6,461 bases of DNA, taken from assembly GCA_024641255.1 (NCBI GenBank), contig JAHEDL010000167.1, positions 1-6,461 of the forward strand, read 5' to 3'. Source of the DNA: Pseudorhodobacter sp. (GTDB taxonomy: Bacteria > Pseudomonadota > Alphaproteobacteria > Rhodobacterales > Rhodobacteraceae). The notes under the pieces were generated by a model. It was not told the origin of the DNA. It worked only from the letters and a program-made list of their open reading frames with translations, and did not search any database. This document shows, piece after piece, positions 1-5,526 of this stretch; positions within the stretch are counted from its first letter, which is position 1; every line of letters starts with the position of its first letter. The position numbers and the translations under genes were made by a program.

Positions 1-903
1 CTGCGGGTAATCGGCAAAATCCAGTTGATGCGAGATATGCGGCCGCAAACCGCCTTCGGCGAACCACTGAAACAGCGTGCGCAGGCTGTCGGTCAGCACT
101 TGCGGCGCGAAGTTTAGATAGCCGCCCCAATACAGCCCCATCACGCTTAGGTTCTTGACCAGCAGCAGATTGGCGGGAATTTGCGGCACCTCGCCGCTGG
201 CAAAGCCGATGGCCAGCAGGCGGCCATCTGGGCGGCAGGCAGACAGGGCCGCCATAAACGCCGGGCCGCCGACCGGATCGTAGACAACATCGACGCCGCC
301 AAGCCCCTTGAACGCGGCTTTCAGATCAGGCGTTTCGCTGTCGATGGTCACATCCGCCCCTGCGGCGCGGGCGATGGCCAGCTTGTCGGCGCCGCGGGCA
401 CAGGCGATAACGCGCGCGCCCAGACGTTTGCCAATTTCAACCGCCGTCAGCCCCACACCGCCCGCAGCCCCCAGAACCAGCAAGGTTTCGCCCGGTTGCA
501 GCCGCGCCTTGTGGGTCAGCGCCAGATGCGAGGTGCCATAGGCGATCTGGAAGGCGGCGGCTTCGGCAAAGCTCATGGCGTCGGGCAGCGGCACAAGGCG
601 GGCGGCATCGACGACGGCATACTCGGCAAGCCCGCCAGACCCGGCAAAAGCCGCAACGCGGGTGCCGGGGGCAGGGCCGGTGGTGTTGGGGCCAAGCGCA
701 TCGACAGTGCCCGCAAACTCCATCCCCGGCACATAGGGCAGGGCGGGGCGTTCTTGATACTTGCCTTGCGCCATCAGCAGATCGGCGAAGTTCAAACCGC
801 AGGCGGCAACGCGCAAACGCGCCTGTCCGGCGGCGGGCTGCGGCAAACCTAGGGTTGTCATGCTGGCTGCCTGATGAAGTGCCGAAACCTGCCACGCCCG
901 CAT
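1..903 (-). CDS. NADPH:quinone oxidoreductase-type MDR protein (3' end outside window)
   Basis: This is a zinc-independent medium-chain dehydrogenase/reductase of the quinone oxidoreductase group, expected to be a cytosolic NADPH-dependent reductase of quinones or other activated carbonyls. I translated 301 codons from ATG at 903-901 with no stop, running off the left edge. The product begins MRAWQVSALHQAASM. The GroES-like N-terminal part has LNFADLLMAQGKY (about 36-48) and YVPGMEFAGTV (about 57-67). The Rossmann nucleotide loop is GAAGGVG at 145-151, with DVVYDPVGG at about 205-213. The zinc-ligand GHE motif of alcohol dehydrogenases is absent, which favours the QOR branch. Family members run about 320-330 residues, so roughly 20-30 are missing. 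The start is backed by AGGAG eight bases upstream on the minus strand; a later Met at residue 15 has no comparable site. It is transcribed divergently from the HTH regulator. The physiological substrate cannot be read from sequence. Confidence 0.9.
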   Translation of the reverse strand, partial: MRAWQVSALHQAASMTTLGLPQPAAGQARLRVAACGLNFADLLMAQGKYQERPALPYVPGMEFAGTVDALGPNTTGPAPGTRVAAFAGSGGLAEYAVVDAARLVPLPDAMSFAEAAAFQIAYGTSHLALTHKARLQPGETLLVLGAAGGVGLTAVEIGKRLGARVIACARGADKLAIARAAGADVTIDSETPDLKAAFKGLGGVDVVYDPVGGPAFMAALSACRPDGRLLAIGFASGEVPQIPANLLLVKNLSVMGLYWGGYLNFAPQVLTDSLRTLFQWFAEGGLRPHISHQLDFADYPQ

Positions 904-1025
904 AAAACACTCCTGATTTATCACCGCAATGTTGTGAAAATGCGGGAATTTTTCCGGCAAAACCACCCGAAATTGACACCATCCGGGGTGTTAGTGGCAA
1001 AAATAAGCGGCTTAAGCTGAATAGT

Positions 1026-1069
1026 ATTTTGCAAAATGCGAAAAATTGGCGTCATTAAGTGCAAAATGC
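1026..1069. repeat. Palindrome and repeated GCAAAATGC words
   Basis: The 12-base perfect palindrome ATTTTGCAAAAT occupies 1026-1037. Its right half belongs to GCAAAATGC (1031-1039), which recurs exactly at 1061-1069, 30 bases on and so roughly on the same helix face. ATTTTGC also recurs at 1232-1238. Such an arrangement is what a dimeric regulator site could look like. The bound protein is unknown, and AT-rich DNA can yield short palindromes by chance. Confidence 0.45.
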
Positions 1070-1239
1070 AATGCAATATAGAAAACCCGTTTAAGGCGAG
1101 TAGTCTTGTTGTGATGAACGCGACGCGCGACGCGCTGCACGCTGCGGTAGTTCTTTGTTCACTTGTATAATTCGACATATCCAAAAGGACAGGTTTTTGT
1201 CGCCGTGCAAAGAATTTCGACGGGATTTCTGATTTTGCG

Positions 1240-1257
1240 AATTTTGGCATGAAAATT
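1240..1257. promoter_or_regulatory. Candidate operator dyad over the regulator's -35
   Basis: AATTTT (1240-1245) and AAAATT (1252-1257) form a perfect 6-base inverted repeat around GGCATG. The dyad covers the candidate -35 element, so protein bound here would block the promoter. Autorepression by the encoded HTH protein is the simplest reading, but this is inference. Confidence 0.35.
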
Positions 1258-1271
1258 GCTTGTATTAGGAT
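1244..1271 (+). promoter_or_regulatory. Candidate sigma-70 promoter of the HTH regulator
   Basis: TTGGCA (1244-1249) is a five-of-six match to the -35 consensus. It is followed after 16 bases by TAGGAT (1266-1271), four of six to the -10. Transcription would start near 1278, about 23 bases before the ATG at 1301. An inverted repeat AATTTT/AAAATT (1240-1257) overlaps the -35. The assignment rests on motif match and position only. Confidence 0.4.
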
Positions 1272-1300
1272 ACGCCGTAATTTGGAAAGTGGAGACTGTT

Positions 1301-1660
1301 ATGAAGCACCCGGTTGATGCCCATGTTGGCAAGCGTGTCCGTCATCGTCGTTGGATGATCGGCATGACGCAACAACAGCTTGCTGATAAAGTCGGGATCA
1401 AATTCCAACAAATCCAGAAATACGAAACCGGGATGAACCGGATTTCGGCGTCGCGGCTTTGGGACATTGCAGATTCGCTGGGTGTGACGATTGCCTTTTT
1501 CTTTGAAGGGCTGGCCGAAGGGTCGCAGGTTGCGCAGGCTGGCGTGGATATGATGGCGGACAAAGAGGCGCTGGAACTGGTGCGGTCTTACTATGCCATT
1601 CCCGAGGCGCAGCGCCGTCGGCTGTTCGACCTTGCGCGCGTTCTTAGCGAAGCGGCGTAA
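1301..1660 (+). CDS. Xre-family HTH transcriptional regulator (PraR/PhrR-like)
   Basis: This 119-residue cytosolic DNA-binding protein has a single Xre/Cro-type helix-turn-helix domain spanning about residues 9-65. The core is MTQQQLADKVGIKFQQIQKY (22-41), followed by GMNRISASRLWDIADSLGV and the FFFEG ending seen in many alphaproteobacterial relatives. The IKFQQIQKYE stretch and the VDxHVGKRVRxRR start resemble the rhizobial PraR/PhrR group. The C-terminal third (about 72-119) is a short tail with EALELVRSYYAIPEAQRRRLFDLARVL, likely helical and possibly for dimerisation. I chose ATG at 1301 because GGAG (1291-1294) stands six bases upstream. An upstream in-frame TTG at 1256 would overlap the likely promoter. 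The gene lies 81 bases before the hisN start. Autoregulation is suggested by a dyad on its promoter; other targets are unknown. Confidence 0.9.
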   Translation: MKHPVDAHVGKRVRHRRWMIGMTQQQLADKVGIKFQQIQKYETGMNRISASRLWDIADSLGVTIAFFFEGLAEGSQVAQAGVDMMADKEALELVRSYYAIPEAQRRRLFDLARVLSEAA

Positions 1661-1671
1661 CTGACAAATTC

Positions 1672-1700
1672 TTGACCTGCTGCCCCCGAGGCGCTAGCCC
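1672..1700 (+). promoter_or_regulatory. Candidate promoter of the hisN-like gene
   Basis: TTGACC (1672-1677) is followed after 17 bases by TAGCCC (1695-1700), inside GCTAGCCC. The arrangement TTGAC, about 15 bases, GCTA resembles the Caulobacter housekeeping sigma consensus (TTGACgS, N10-14, GCTAnAWC). It also matches the candidate promoters before the deaminase and argD. Transcription would begin near 1707, about 35 bases before the ATG. Its presence implies that hisN can be expressed independently of the HTH gene. Confidence 0.5.
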
Positions 1701-1722
1701 CGGGGCAGTGGGCGTTCTGCCC
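1680..1722 (+). other. Competing inverted repeats between regulator and hisN
   Basis: GGGGCAG (1702-1708) can pair with CTGCCCC (1680-1686) upstream, with an inner GGC/GCC (1690-1692/1697-1699). Alternatively its GGGCAG (1703-1708) can pair with CTGCCC (1717-1722) downstream. The two pairings exclude each other. No T-run follows either hairpin, so a classical intrinsic terminator is not supported. The first hairpin would form only in readthrough RNA from the HTH gene, because the hisN promoter lies inside it. Confidence 0.4.
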
Positions 1723-1741
1723 GTTGAACCGGGAGCAGAGC

Positions 1742-2542
1742 ATGGCCAAAATTTCCGACATCGACGCGCAAGATATCTTCGCTACGGCCGCTGAATTGGC
1801 CGAAGCGGCGCGCGAGGCGACGTTGCAGCATTTTCGCAGCGAAGGTTTGACGGCCGATAACAAGGAAGCGGCGCGGTTTGATCCGGTGACGGTGGCAGAT
1901 CGGCTGTCGGAAACCCGGATGCGCGAGATTTTGGCGCGGCGTCGGCCTGCGGATGGCATCCTGGGCGAAGAATTTGGGCCGGTGGCGGGAACCTCGGGGC
2001 TGACTTGGGTGTTGGACCCGATCGACGGCACCCGCGGCTATTTGTCTGGCACGCCAACCTGGGGCGTGCTGATTTCGCTGCGCGATGCGGCTGGCGTCGT
2101 CTATGGCCTGATCGACCAGCCCTATATCCGCGAGCGCTTCGAGGGTGGTCTGGGCCGGGCCGAGGTGAACGGACCGATGGGGCGGCGCACCTTGCGCACG
2201 CGCGCGGCGCGGCCGCTGTCAGAGGCGATCTTGTTTTCAACCTTTCCCGAAGTTGGCAGCGCTGAGGAGGGGGCCGCGTTTCGGCGGGTGGCGTCGCAGG
2301 CCAAGCTGGTGCGCTATGGCACCGACTGTTACGCCTATGCGCTGATTGCGGCGGGGCAGATTGATCTGGTGATCGAGGCGGGCTTGCAGGCCTATGACGT
2401 GCAGGCCCCGATTGCGGTGATTGAAGCTGCGGGCGGTGTAGTGACCGATTGGCAGGGCAACCCCTGTTTGAATGGCGGGCGGGTGTTGGCGGCAGCGAAC
2501 CGCGCCGTGCATGCCGAGGCTTTGGCGCTGTTGAACGGCTGA
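1742..2542 (+). CDS. hisN: Inositol monophosphatase-family phosphatase, probable histidinol-phosphatase
   Basis: The 266-residue product belongs to the Mg2+-dependent, Li+-sensitive inositol monophosphatase superfamily. The best reading is HisN, which hydrolyses L-histidinol phosphate to histidinol and phosphate late in histidine synthesis in the cytosol. Visible motifs are DPVTVADR (48-55), the metal-binding GEEFG with E76, the signature DPIDGTRGYLSG from D92 (D92, D95 and T97 expected at the metal site), and AYDVQAPIAVIEAAGG (217-232) with D219 as the expected third metal ligand. The last motif departs from the WDxAAG of true inositol monophosphatases and resembles the YDV form I associate with HisN-type members. 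The length is usual for the family. ATG 1742 has GGGAG six bases upstream; an in-frame TTG at 1724 lacks support. Inositol-phosphate or 3'-phosphoadenosine phosphatase activity cannot be excluded. Confidence 0.85.
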   Translation: MAKISDIDAQDIFATAAELAEAAREATLQHFRSEGLTADNKEAARFDPVTVADRLSETRMREILARRRPADGILGEEFGPVAGTSGLTWVLDPIDGTRGYLSGTPTWGVLISLRDAAGVVYGLIDQPYIRERFEGGLGRAEVNGPMGRRTLRTRAARPLSEAILFSTFPEVGSAEEGAAFRRVASQAKLVRYGTDCYAYALIAAGQIDLVIEAGLQAYDVQAPIAVIEAAGGVVTDWQGNPCLNGGRVLAAANRAVHAEALALLNG

Positions 2543-2595
2543 TCTGGCGGCGGCCCTGCGGGCCATTGCTTTGATCTCGCTATCGCTCGGGTCGC

Positions 2596-2666
2596 AGGGG
2601 CTGTCTGCCCCTACAGGATTTGCGTGGCAAATCCTTACCCCGAGGATATTTTTGCCAAGATGAAGG
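2596..2666 (+). repeat. Intergenic repeat element, copy A
   Basis: Two hairpins stand in series: AGGGGC/GCCCCT (2596-2601/2607-2612), then a 9-base stem AGGATTTGC/GCAAATCCT is approached by arms 2615-2623 and 2627-2635 (the innermost pair is C2623-G2627; loop GTG). Eight bases later comes the core GGATATTTTTGCCAAGA (2644-2660), then TGAAGG. The core matches copy B on the opposite strand between argD and argF at 16 of 17 positions, and both copies put a hairpin 8-9 bases before it. It behaves like a REP-type or BIME-like extragenic element. I recall similar sequences in Rhodobacterales, but could not search. Confidence 0.6.
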
Positions 2667-2669
2667 GGA

Positions 2670-2698
2670 TTGGCGGGGCGGTGGGGCTTTGCTAGTTT
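2670..2698 (+). promoter_or_regulatory. Weak candidate promoter of the deaminase
   Basis: TTGGCG (2670-2675) is followed after exactly 17 bases by TAGTTT (2693-2698), inside GCTAGTTT. The spacing and GCTA context match the candidate hisN promoter. The hexamers themselves are poor (four of six and three of six). Transcription would begin near 2705, where the complementary leader segments begin. Confidence 0.35.
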
Positions 2699-2704
2699 GG
2701 GTGC

Positions 2705-2776
2705 GCGCGAGTCCTTTACCCCCCTTCTGTCGCGCAGCTTCCCGATCCACCGAAGGGGGTGGTTAAGGGGAAGCCT
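2705..2776 (+). promoter_or_regulatory. Potential pseudoknotted leader over the deaminase ribosome-binding site
   Basis: CCCCCTTC (2720-2727) is perfectly complementary to GAAGGGGG (2752-2759). GCTTCCC (2737-2743) is perfectly complementary to GGGAAGC (2768-2774), which overlaps the Shine-Dalgarno AAGGGGA (2765-2771). The two helices (8 and 7 pairs) interleave as in an H-type pseudoknot, with single-stranded links of 9, 8 and 8 bases. A further helix GCGCGA/TCGCGC (2705-2710/2730-2735) is possible. CCCCTT (2721-2726) could instead pair with the Shine-Dalgarno AAGGGG (2765-2770). Translational control is an inference; chance pairing in GC-rich DNA is the main alternative. Confidence 0.35.
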
Positions 2777-4123
2777 ATGTTTGATCCGAAATCCGAAATT
2801 CTTCTGCGTGGCGCCGACGCGGTGGTGACGATGGATGCCGCGCGGCGCGAGATTGCTGGCGGAGATGTGCTGATCAGGGGCGGCGTGATTGCGGCGGTGG
2901 GGCAAGGGTTGACCACTGCGGGCCGTGTTGTGGAAGCGCGCGGCTGTGTGGTGACGCCGGGGTTGGTGAACACGCATCATCACCTTTATCAGACGCTGAC
3001 GCGGGCGGTGCCGGGCGGGCAGGATGCGCTGCTGTTTGGCTGGTTGCAGACGCTGTATCCGATCTGGGCGAAGTTTGGGCCGGAAGAGATGTTTGTATCG
3101 GCGCAGGTCGGGCTTGCGGAGTTGGCGCTGTCGGGCTGCACTTTGACTTCGGACCATTTGTATCTGTTTCCGAACGGTGCGCGGCTGGATGATACCATTG
3201 CGGCGGCGCAGGCGGTGGGGCTGCGGTTTCACCCGACGCGCGGCGCGATGAGCATTGGGGTCAGCGATGGCGGTTTGCCGCCCGACAGTCTGGTTGAGCG
3301 GGAAGCGGCTATTCTTGAGGACTGCATCCGCGTGGTGGACGCGCATCATGACAGCCGCGATGGGGCGATGGTGCGGGTGGGATTGGCACCCTGTTCGCCG
3401 TTTTCGGTCAGCCGCGATCTGATGGGCGATGCGGCAGTGTTGGCGCGTGACAAGGGGGTGATGCTGCACACCCATCTGGCGGAAAACGATGAGGATATCG
3501 CCTATTCCCTGGCGAAATTCGGTTGCCGTCCGGGGCAATATGCCGAAGATCTGGGATGGACCGGGGCGGATGTTTGGCATGCGCATTGTGTCAAGCTGGA
3601 TGCGGGCGAGATTGATTTGTTCGCAAGATCTGGCACAGGCGTGGCGCATTGCCCCTGTTCGAATTGCCGGTTGGGCTCTGGCATTGCGCCGGTGCGGGCG
3701 ATGCGGGATGCCGGTGTGAAGGTGGGGCTGGGGGTCGATGGCTCTGCCAGCAATGATGCGGGCAATCTGGTGCTGGAGGCGCGGCAAGCGCTGTTGTTGC
3801 AGCGGGTGGCGCGCGGCGCGGATGCGATGGCCGCGCGCGAGGCGTTGGAGATTGCGACGCTGGGCGGCGCAAAGGTGTTGGGGCGCAGCGATTGCGGCAG
3901 CCTTGAGGCCGGCAAGCGCGCCGATCTGGCGATCTGGGATGTGTCGGGGATAGAGGCGGCAGGGTCTTGGGACCCGGTGGCCAGCCTTGTTCTGTGCGGG
4001 CCAACGCGGGTGCGCGATCTGTTTGTCGAGGGGCGGCAGGTGGTGCAGGGTGGCCATATGGCAACGATTGATCTGCCGCGGGTGATCGAACAGCAAAACC
4101 GGCTGGCGCGGCGGTTGGTATAA
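2777..4123 (+). CDS. Amidohydrolase, probable 8-oxoguanine deaminase
   Basis: The 448-residue product is a cytosolic metal-dependent amidohydrolase of the TRZ/ATZ (chlorohydrolase/guanine deaminase) group. It is probably an 8-oxoguanine deaminase, converting 8-oxoguanine to urate plus ammonia. A small beta-sandwich N-terminus leads into the TIM barrel. Expected metal ligands are H67 and H69 (NTHHHLYQT), H233 in HTHLAE, H270 in WHAHC and D321 in GVDGSASNDAGNL; E236 is the expected proton shuttle. The DHLYLFPNG (126-134) and RLGSGIAPVR (298-307) stretches are the ones I associate with 8-oxoguanine deaminases. A cysteine cluster HCPCSNC lies at 291-297. The ending (GSLEAGKRADLAIWD, about 374-388) is typical of the superfamily. 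ATG 2777 has AAGGGGA five bases upstream; an in-frame GTG at 2759 lies in the structured leader. Related activities (guanine, isoxanthopterin or triazine hydrolysis) remain possible. Confidence 0.85.
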   Translation: MFDPKSEILLRGADAVVTMDAARREIAGGDVLIRGGVIAAVGQGLTTAGRVVEARGCVVTPGLVNTHHHLYQTLTRAVPGGQDALLFGWLQTLYPIWAKFGPEEMFVSAQVGLAELALSGCTLTSDHLYLFPNGARLDDTIAAAQAVGLRFHPTRGAMSIGVSDGGLPPDSLVEREAAILEDCIRVVDAHHDSRDGAMVRVGLAPCSPFSVSRDLMGDAAVLARDKGVMLHTHLAENDEDIAYSLAKFGCRPGQYAEDLGWTGADVWHAHCVKLDAGEIDLFARSGTGVAHCPCSNCRLGSGIAPVRAMRDAGVKVGLGVDGSASNDAGNLVLEARQALLLQRVARGADAMAAREALEIATLGGAKVLGRSDCGSLEAGKRADLAIWDVSGIEAAGSWDPVASLVLCGPTRVRDLFVEGRQVVQGGHMATIDLPRVIEQQNRLARRLV

Positions 4124-4151
4124 GCCGCGCCTGGAAATCGGTTTACAGCTG

Positions 4152-4174
4152 GGGCGGCATGCGCTATGCCGCCC
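4152..4174 (+). terminator. Hairpin after the deaminase gene
   Basis: A perfect 9-base stem GGGCGGCAT/ATGCCGCCC with loop GCGCT begins 28 bases after the deaminase stop. The GC-rich stem and its position suit a transcription end. No T-run follows, so if it terminates it is not by the classical intrinsic mechanism. CGGCATG also occurs as a direct repeat (4155-4161 and 4174-4180). Confidence 0.45.
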
Positions 4175-4291
4175 GGCATGATCACCCGGACCGCCTTTAT
4201 TGCCCGTCCCCGACGCCAGCGCCGCCGCGCCTGACGTTCGATCCGCTTTGCCTTGCGTCATAAGGCCCTTTGTTTGCTTCCCCCTCGCCCG

Positions 4292-4321
4292 TTGACTTCC
4301 CCCTATGTCCTTGGCTACGCC
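4292..4321 (+). promoter_or_regulatory. Candidate promoter of argD-argF
   Basis: TTGACT (4292-4297) is followed after 18 bases by TACGCC (4316-4321), within GCTACGCC. This is close to the Caulobacter housekeeping pattern TTGACgS, spacer, GCTAnAWC. Transcription would start near 4328, giving a leader of roughly 23 bases. The placement also argues that the in-frame codons upstream of 4351 are not translated. I see no recognisable arginine-repressor operator. Confidence 0.55.
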
Positions 4322-4350
4322 TAGGCTTTCGCTGTGAAAGGCTGCATTCC

Positions 4351-5526
4351 ATGATCACGCCCGTTCTGCCGACCTATAACCGCGCCCCGATTGCCTTTGT
4401 TAAAGGCGAAGGCTCTTGGCTGACGGCGGAGGATGGCAGCCGATATCTGGATCTGGGGGCCGGGATCGCGGTGAATGCGCTGGGCCATGCCCATCCGGCG
4501 CTGGTGGCCGCGCTGACCGCGCAGGCGCAAAAGCTGTGGCATGTGTCGAACCTTTACCGCATTCCCGAACAGGAAAAGCTGGCCGAGATGCTGGTCGACA
4601 AAACCTTTGCCGACACGGTGTTTTTCACCAACTCCGGCACCGAGGCGGCGGAACTGGCGATCAAGATGGCGCGGAAGTACCACTATGATCGGGATATGAA
4701 GGACCGGATCGAGATCATCGCGTTCGAAGGCGCGTTCCATGGCCGCTCAACTGGCGCGATCGCTGCCGCCGGATCGGAAAAGATGGTCAAGGGCTTTGGC
4801 CCGCTGATGCCGGGGTTCAAGCAGTTGAAATGGGGCGATCACGATGCGATCCGCGCGGCGATCACCACCCGCACCTGTGCTGTGATCATCGAACCGGTGC
4901 AGGGCGAAGGTGGCATTCGTGTGGTGCCAGATCAATGCCTGAAGGGCCTGCGCGATCTGTGTGATGAAACCGGCACGCTGTTGATCTTTGACGAGGTGCA
5001 ATGTGGCGTGGGCCGCACAGGCAAGCTCTTTGCGCATGAATGGGCCGGTGTGACGCCCGATATCATGATGGTGGCCAAGGGCATCGGCGGCGGCTTCCCG
5101 TTGGGTGCGGTGCTGGCCACCGAAGATGCGGCAAGCGGCATGGTGGCAGGCACCCACGGCTCTACCTATGGCGGTAACCCGCTGGGCTGCGCGGTTGGCT
5201 CGGCCGTGATGCAGATTGTCGCTGACGATGCCTTCCTTGACGAAGTGTCGCGCAAGGCGGCGCAGTTCCGGCAGGGCTTGGAGGGGCTGGTTGCCAGCCA
5301 CCCGACGGTGTTCGAAGCGGTGCGCGGGCAGGGCTTGATCCTGGGCTTGAAATGCAAGGCGTCAAACCTTGATGTGGTCAAGGCCGCCTACGCCGAACAT
5401 CTGCTGACGGTTCCGGCGGCGGATAACGTGCTGCGGCTGTTGCCGGCGCTGAACATCCCCGAGGCCGACATTGCCGAGGCTTTGGCGCGGCTTGACCGCA
5501 CGGCGGCCCGGATCGAGGCTGCCTGA
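4351..5526 (+). CDS. argD: Acetylornithine aminotransferase
   Basis: The 391-residue product is a cytosolic PLP-dependent class III (fold-type I) aminotransferase. It transfers an amino group between glutamate and N-acetylglutamate semialdehyde to make N-acetylornithine in arginine synthesis; many ArgD enzymes also serve as succinyldiaminopimelate aminotransferase for lysine. Motifs run in order: NSGTEA (94-99), FHGRS (129-133), EPVQGEGG (181-188), [11 protein letters not shown] (214-224, D214 expected to hold the PLP pyridine nitrogen), the Schiff-base lysine K243 in [10 protein letters not shown], and [11 protein letters not shown] (268-278). The length is normal and nothing is broken. ATG 4351 is preceded by GAAAGG nine bases upstream, and a good promoter sits at 4292-4321, so an upstream in-frame start near 4270 is rejected. 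argF follows after 144 bases, probably co-transcribed. Confidence 0.95.
   Translation: MITPVLPTYNRAPIAFVKGEGSWLTAEDGSRYLDLGAGIAVNALGHAHPALVAALTAQAQKLWHVSNLYRIPEQEKLAEMLVDKTFADTVFFTNSGTEAAELAIKMARKYHYDRDMKDRIEIIAFEGAFHGRSTGAIAAAGSEKMVKGFGPLMPGFKQLKWGDHDAIRAAITTRTCAVIIEPVQGEGGIRVVPDQCLKGLRDLCDETGTLLIFDEVQCGVGRTGKLFAHEWAGVTPDIMMVAKGIGGGFPLGAVLATEDAASGMVAGTHGSTYGGNPLGCAVGSAVMQIVADDAFLDEVSRKAAQFRQGLEGLVASHPTVFEAVRGQGLILGLKCKASNLDVVKAAYAEHLLTVPAADNVLRLLPALNIPEADIAEALARLDRTAARIEAA

Larger units (their letters stand above)
904..1300. other. AT-rich divergent intergenic region
   Basis: This 397-base spacer lies between the oppositely transcribed reductase and HTH genes and is much more AT-rich than the rest (18 G+C in the 60 bases 1021-1080). 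I see no convincing gene in it. It holds a near-palindrome TGCGGGAATTTTTCCGGCA (941-959), a perfect 12-base palindrome ATTTTGCAAAAT (1026-1037), the word GCAAAATGC twice (1031-1039 and 1061-1069), and a tandem CGACGCG (1121-1134). The right end holds a candidate promoter and dyad for the HTH gene. No promoter for the minus-strand reductase is clear. The composition and repeats suggest a regulatory region, but this is inference. Confidence 0.6.
2543..2776. other. Intergenic region between hisN and deaminase
   Basis: This 234-base gap holds no gene that I can support. Its left part contains three small hairpins and the conserved core of an intergenic repeat (to about 2666). Its right part holds a weak promoter candidate and a potentially structured leader ahead of the deaminase ATG. 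One hairpin, GGCCC/GGGCC (2552-2556/2560-2564), lies ten bases after the hisN stop and may slow or end transcription, although it is followed only by ATTGCTTT. Confidence 0.6.

Noticed and set aside
973..978. Perfect TTGACA in the divergent spacer on the plus strand
   Set aside because: No acceptable -10 lies 15-19 bases downstream, so I did not call a promoter or small RNA there.
437..1000. 187-residue minus-strand frame overlapping the reductase
   Set aside because: It is out of frame with the reductase reading, whose motifs (GAAGGVG, PGMEFAG) and Shine-Dalgarno are clear. Its Cys/Arg-rich product is typical of a shadow frame.
921..1250. 109-residue minus-strand frame in the divergent spacer
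   Set aside because: It has no recognisable domain, lies in AT-rich DNA with promoter-like features and overlaps the reductase leader. It looks like a chance opening.
1256..1300. TTG start extending the HTH protein by 15 residues
   Set aside because: The extension has no Shine-Dalgarno and overlaps the likely promoter. ATG 1301 has GGAG at proper spacing.
2237..4261. 674-residue open frame on the minus strand across the deaminase gene
   Set aside because: It lies antisense to a well-supported gene with all amidohydrolase motifs. Its product is a low-complexity Arg/His/Pro/Ala-rich string without domains, as expected from GC-rich codon bias.
4270..4350. Upstream in-frame start extending ArgD by 27 residues
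   Set aside because: The extension contains the best promoter candidate in the window, is not ArgD-like, and the normal N-terminus [11 protein letters not shown] begins at 4351.
4124..4350. Possible gene or RNA between the deaminase and argD
   Set aside because: Apart from the hairpin at 4152-4174 and the promoter at 4292-4321 I see no coding frame with a ribosome-binding site and no recognisable RNA.
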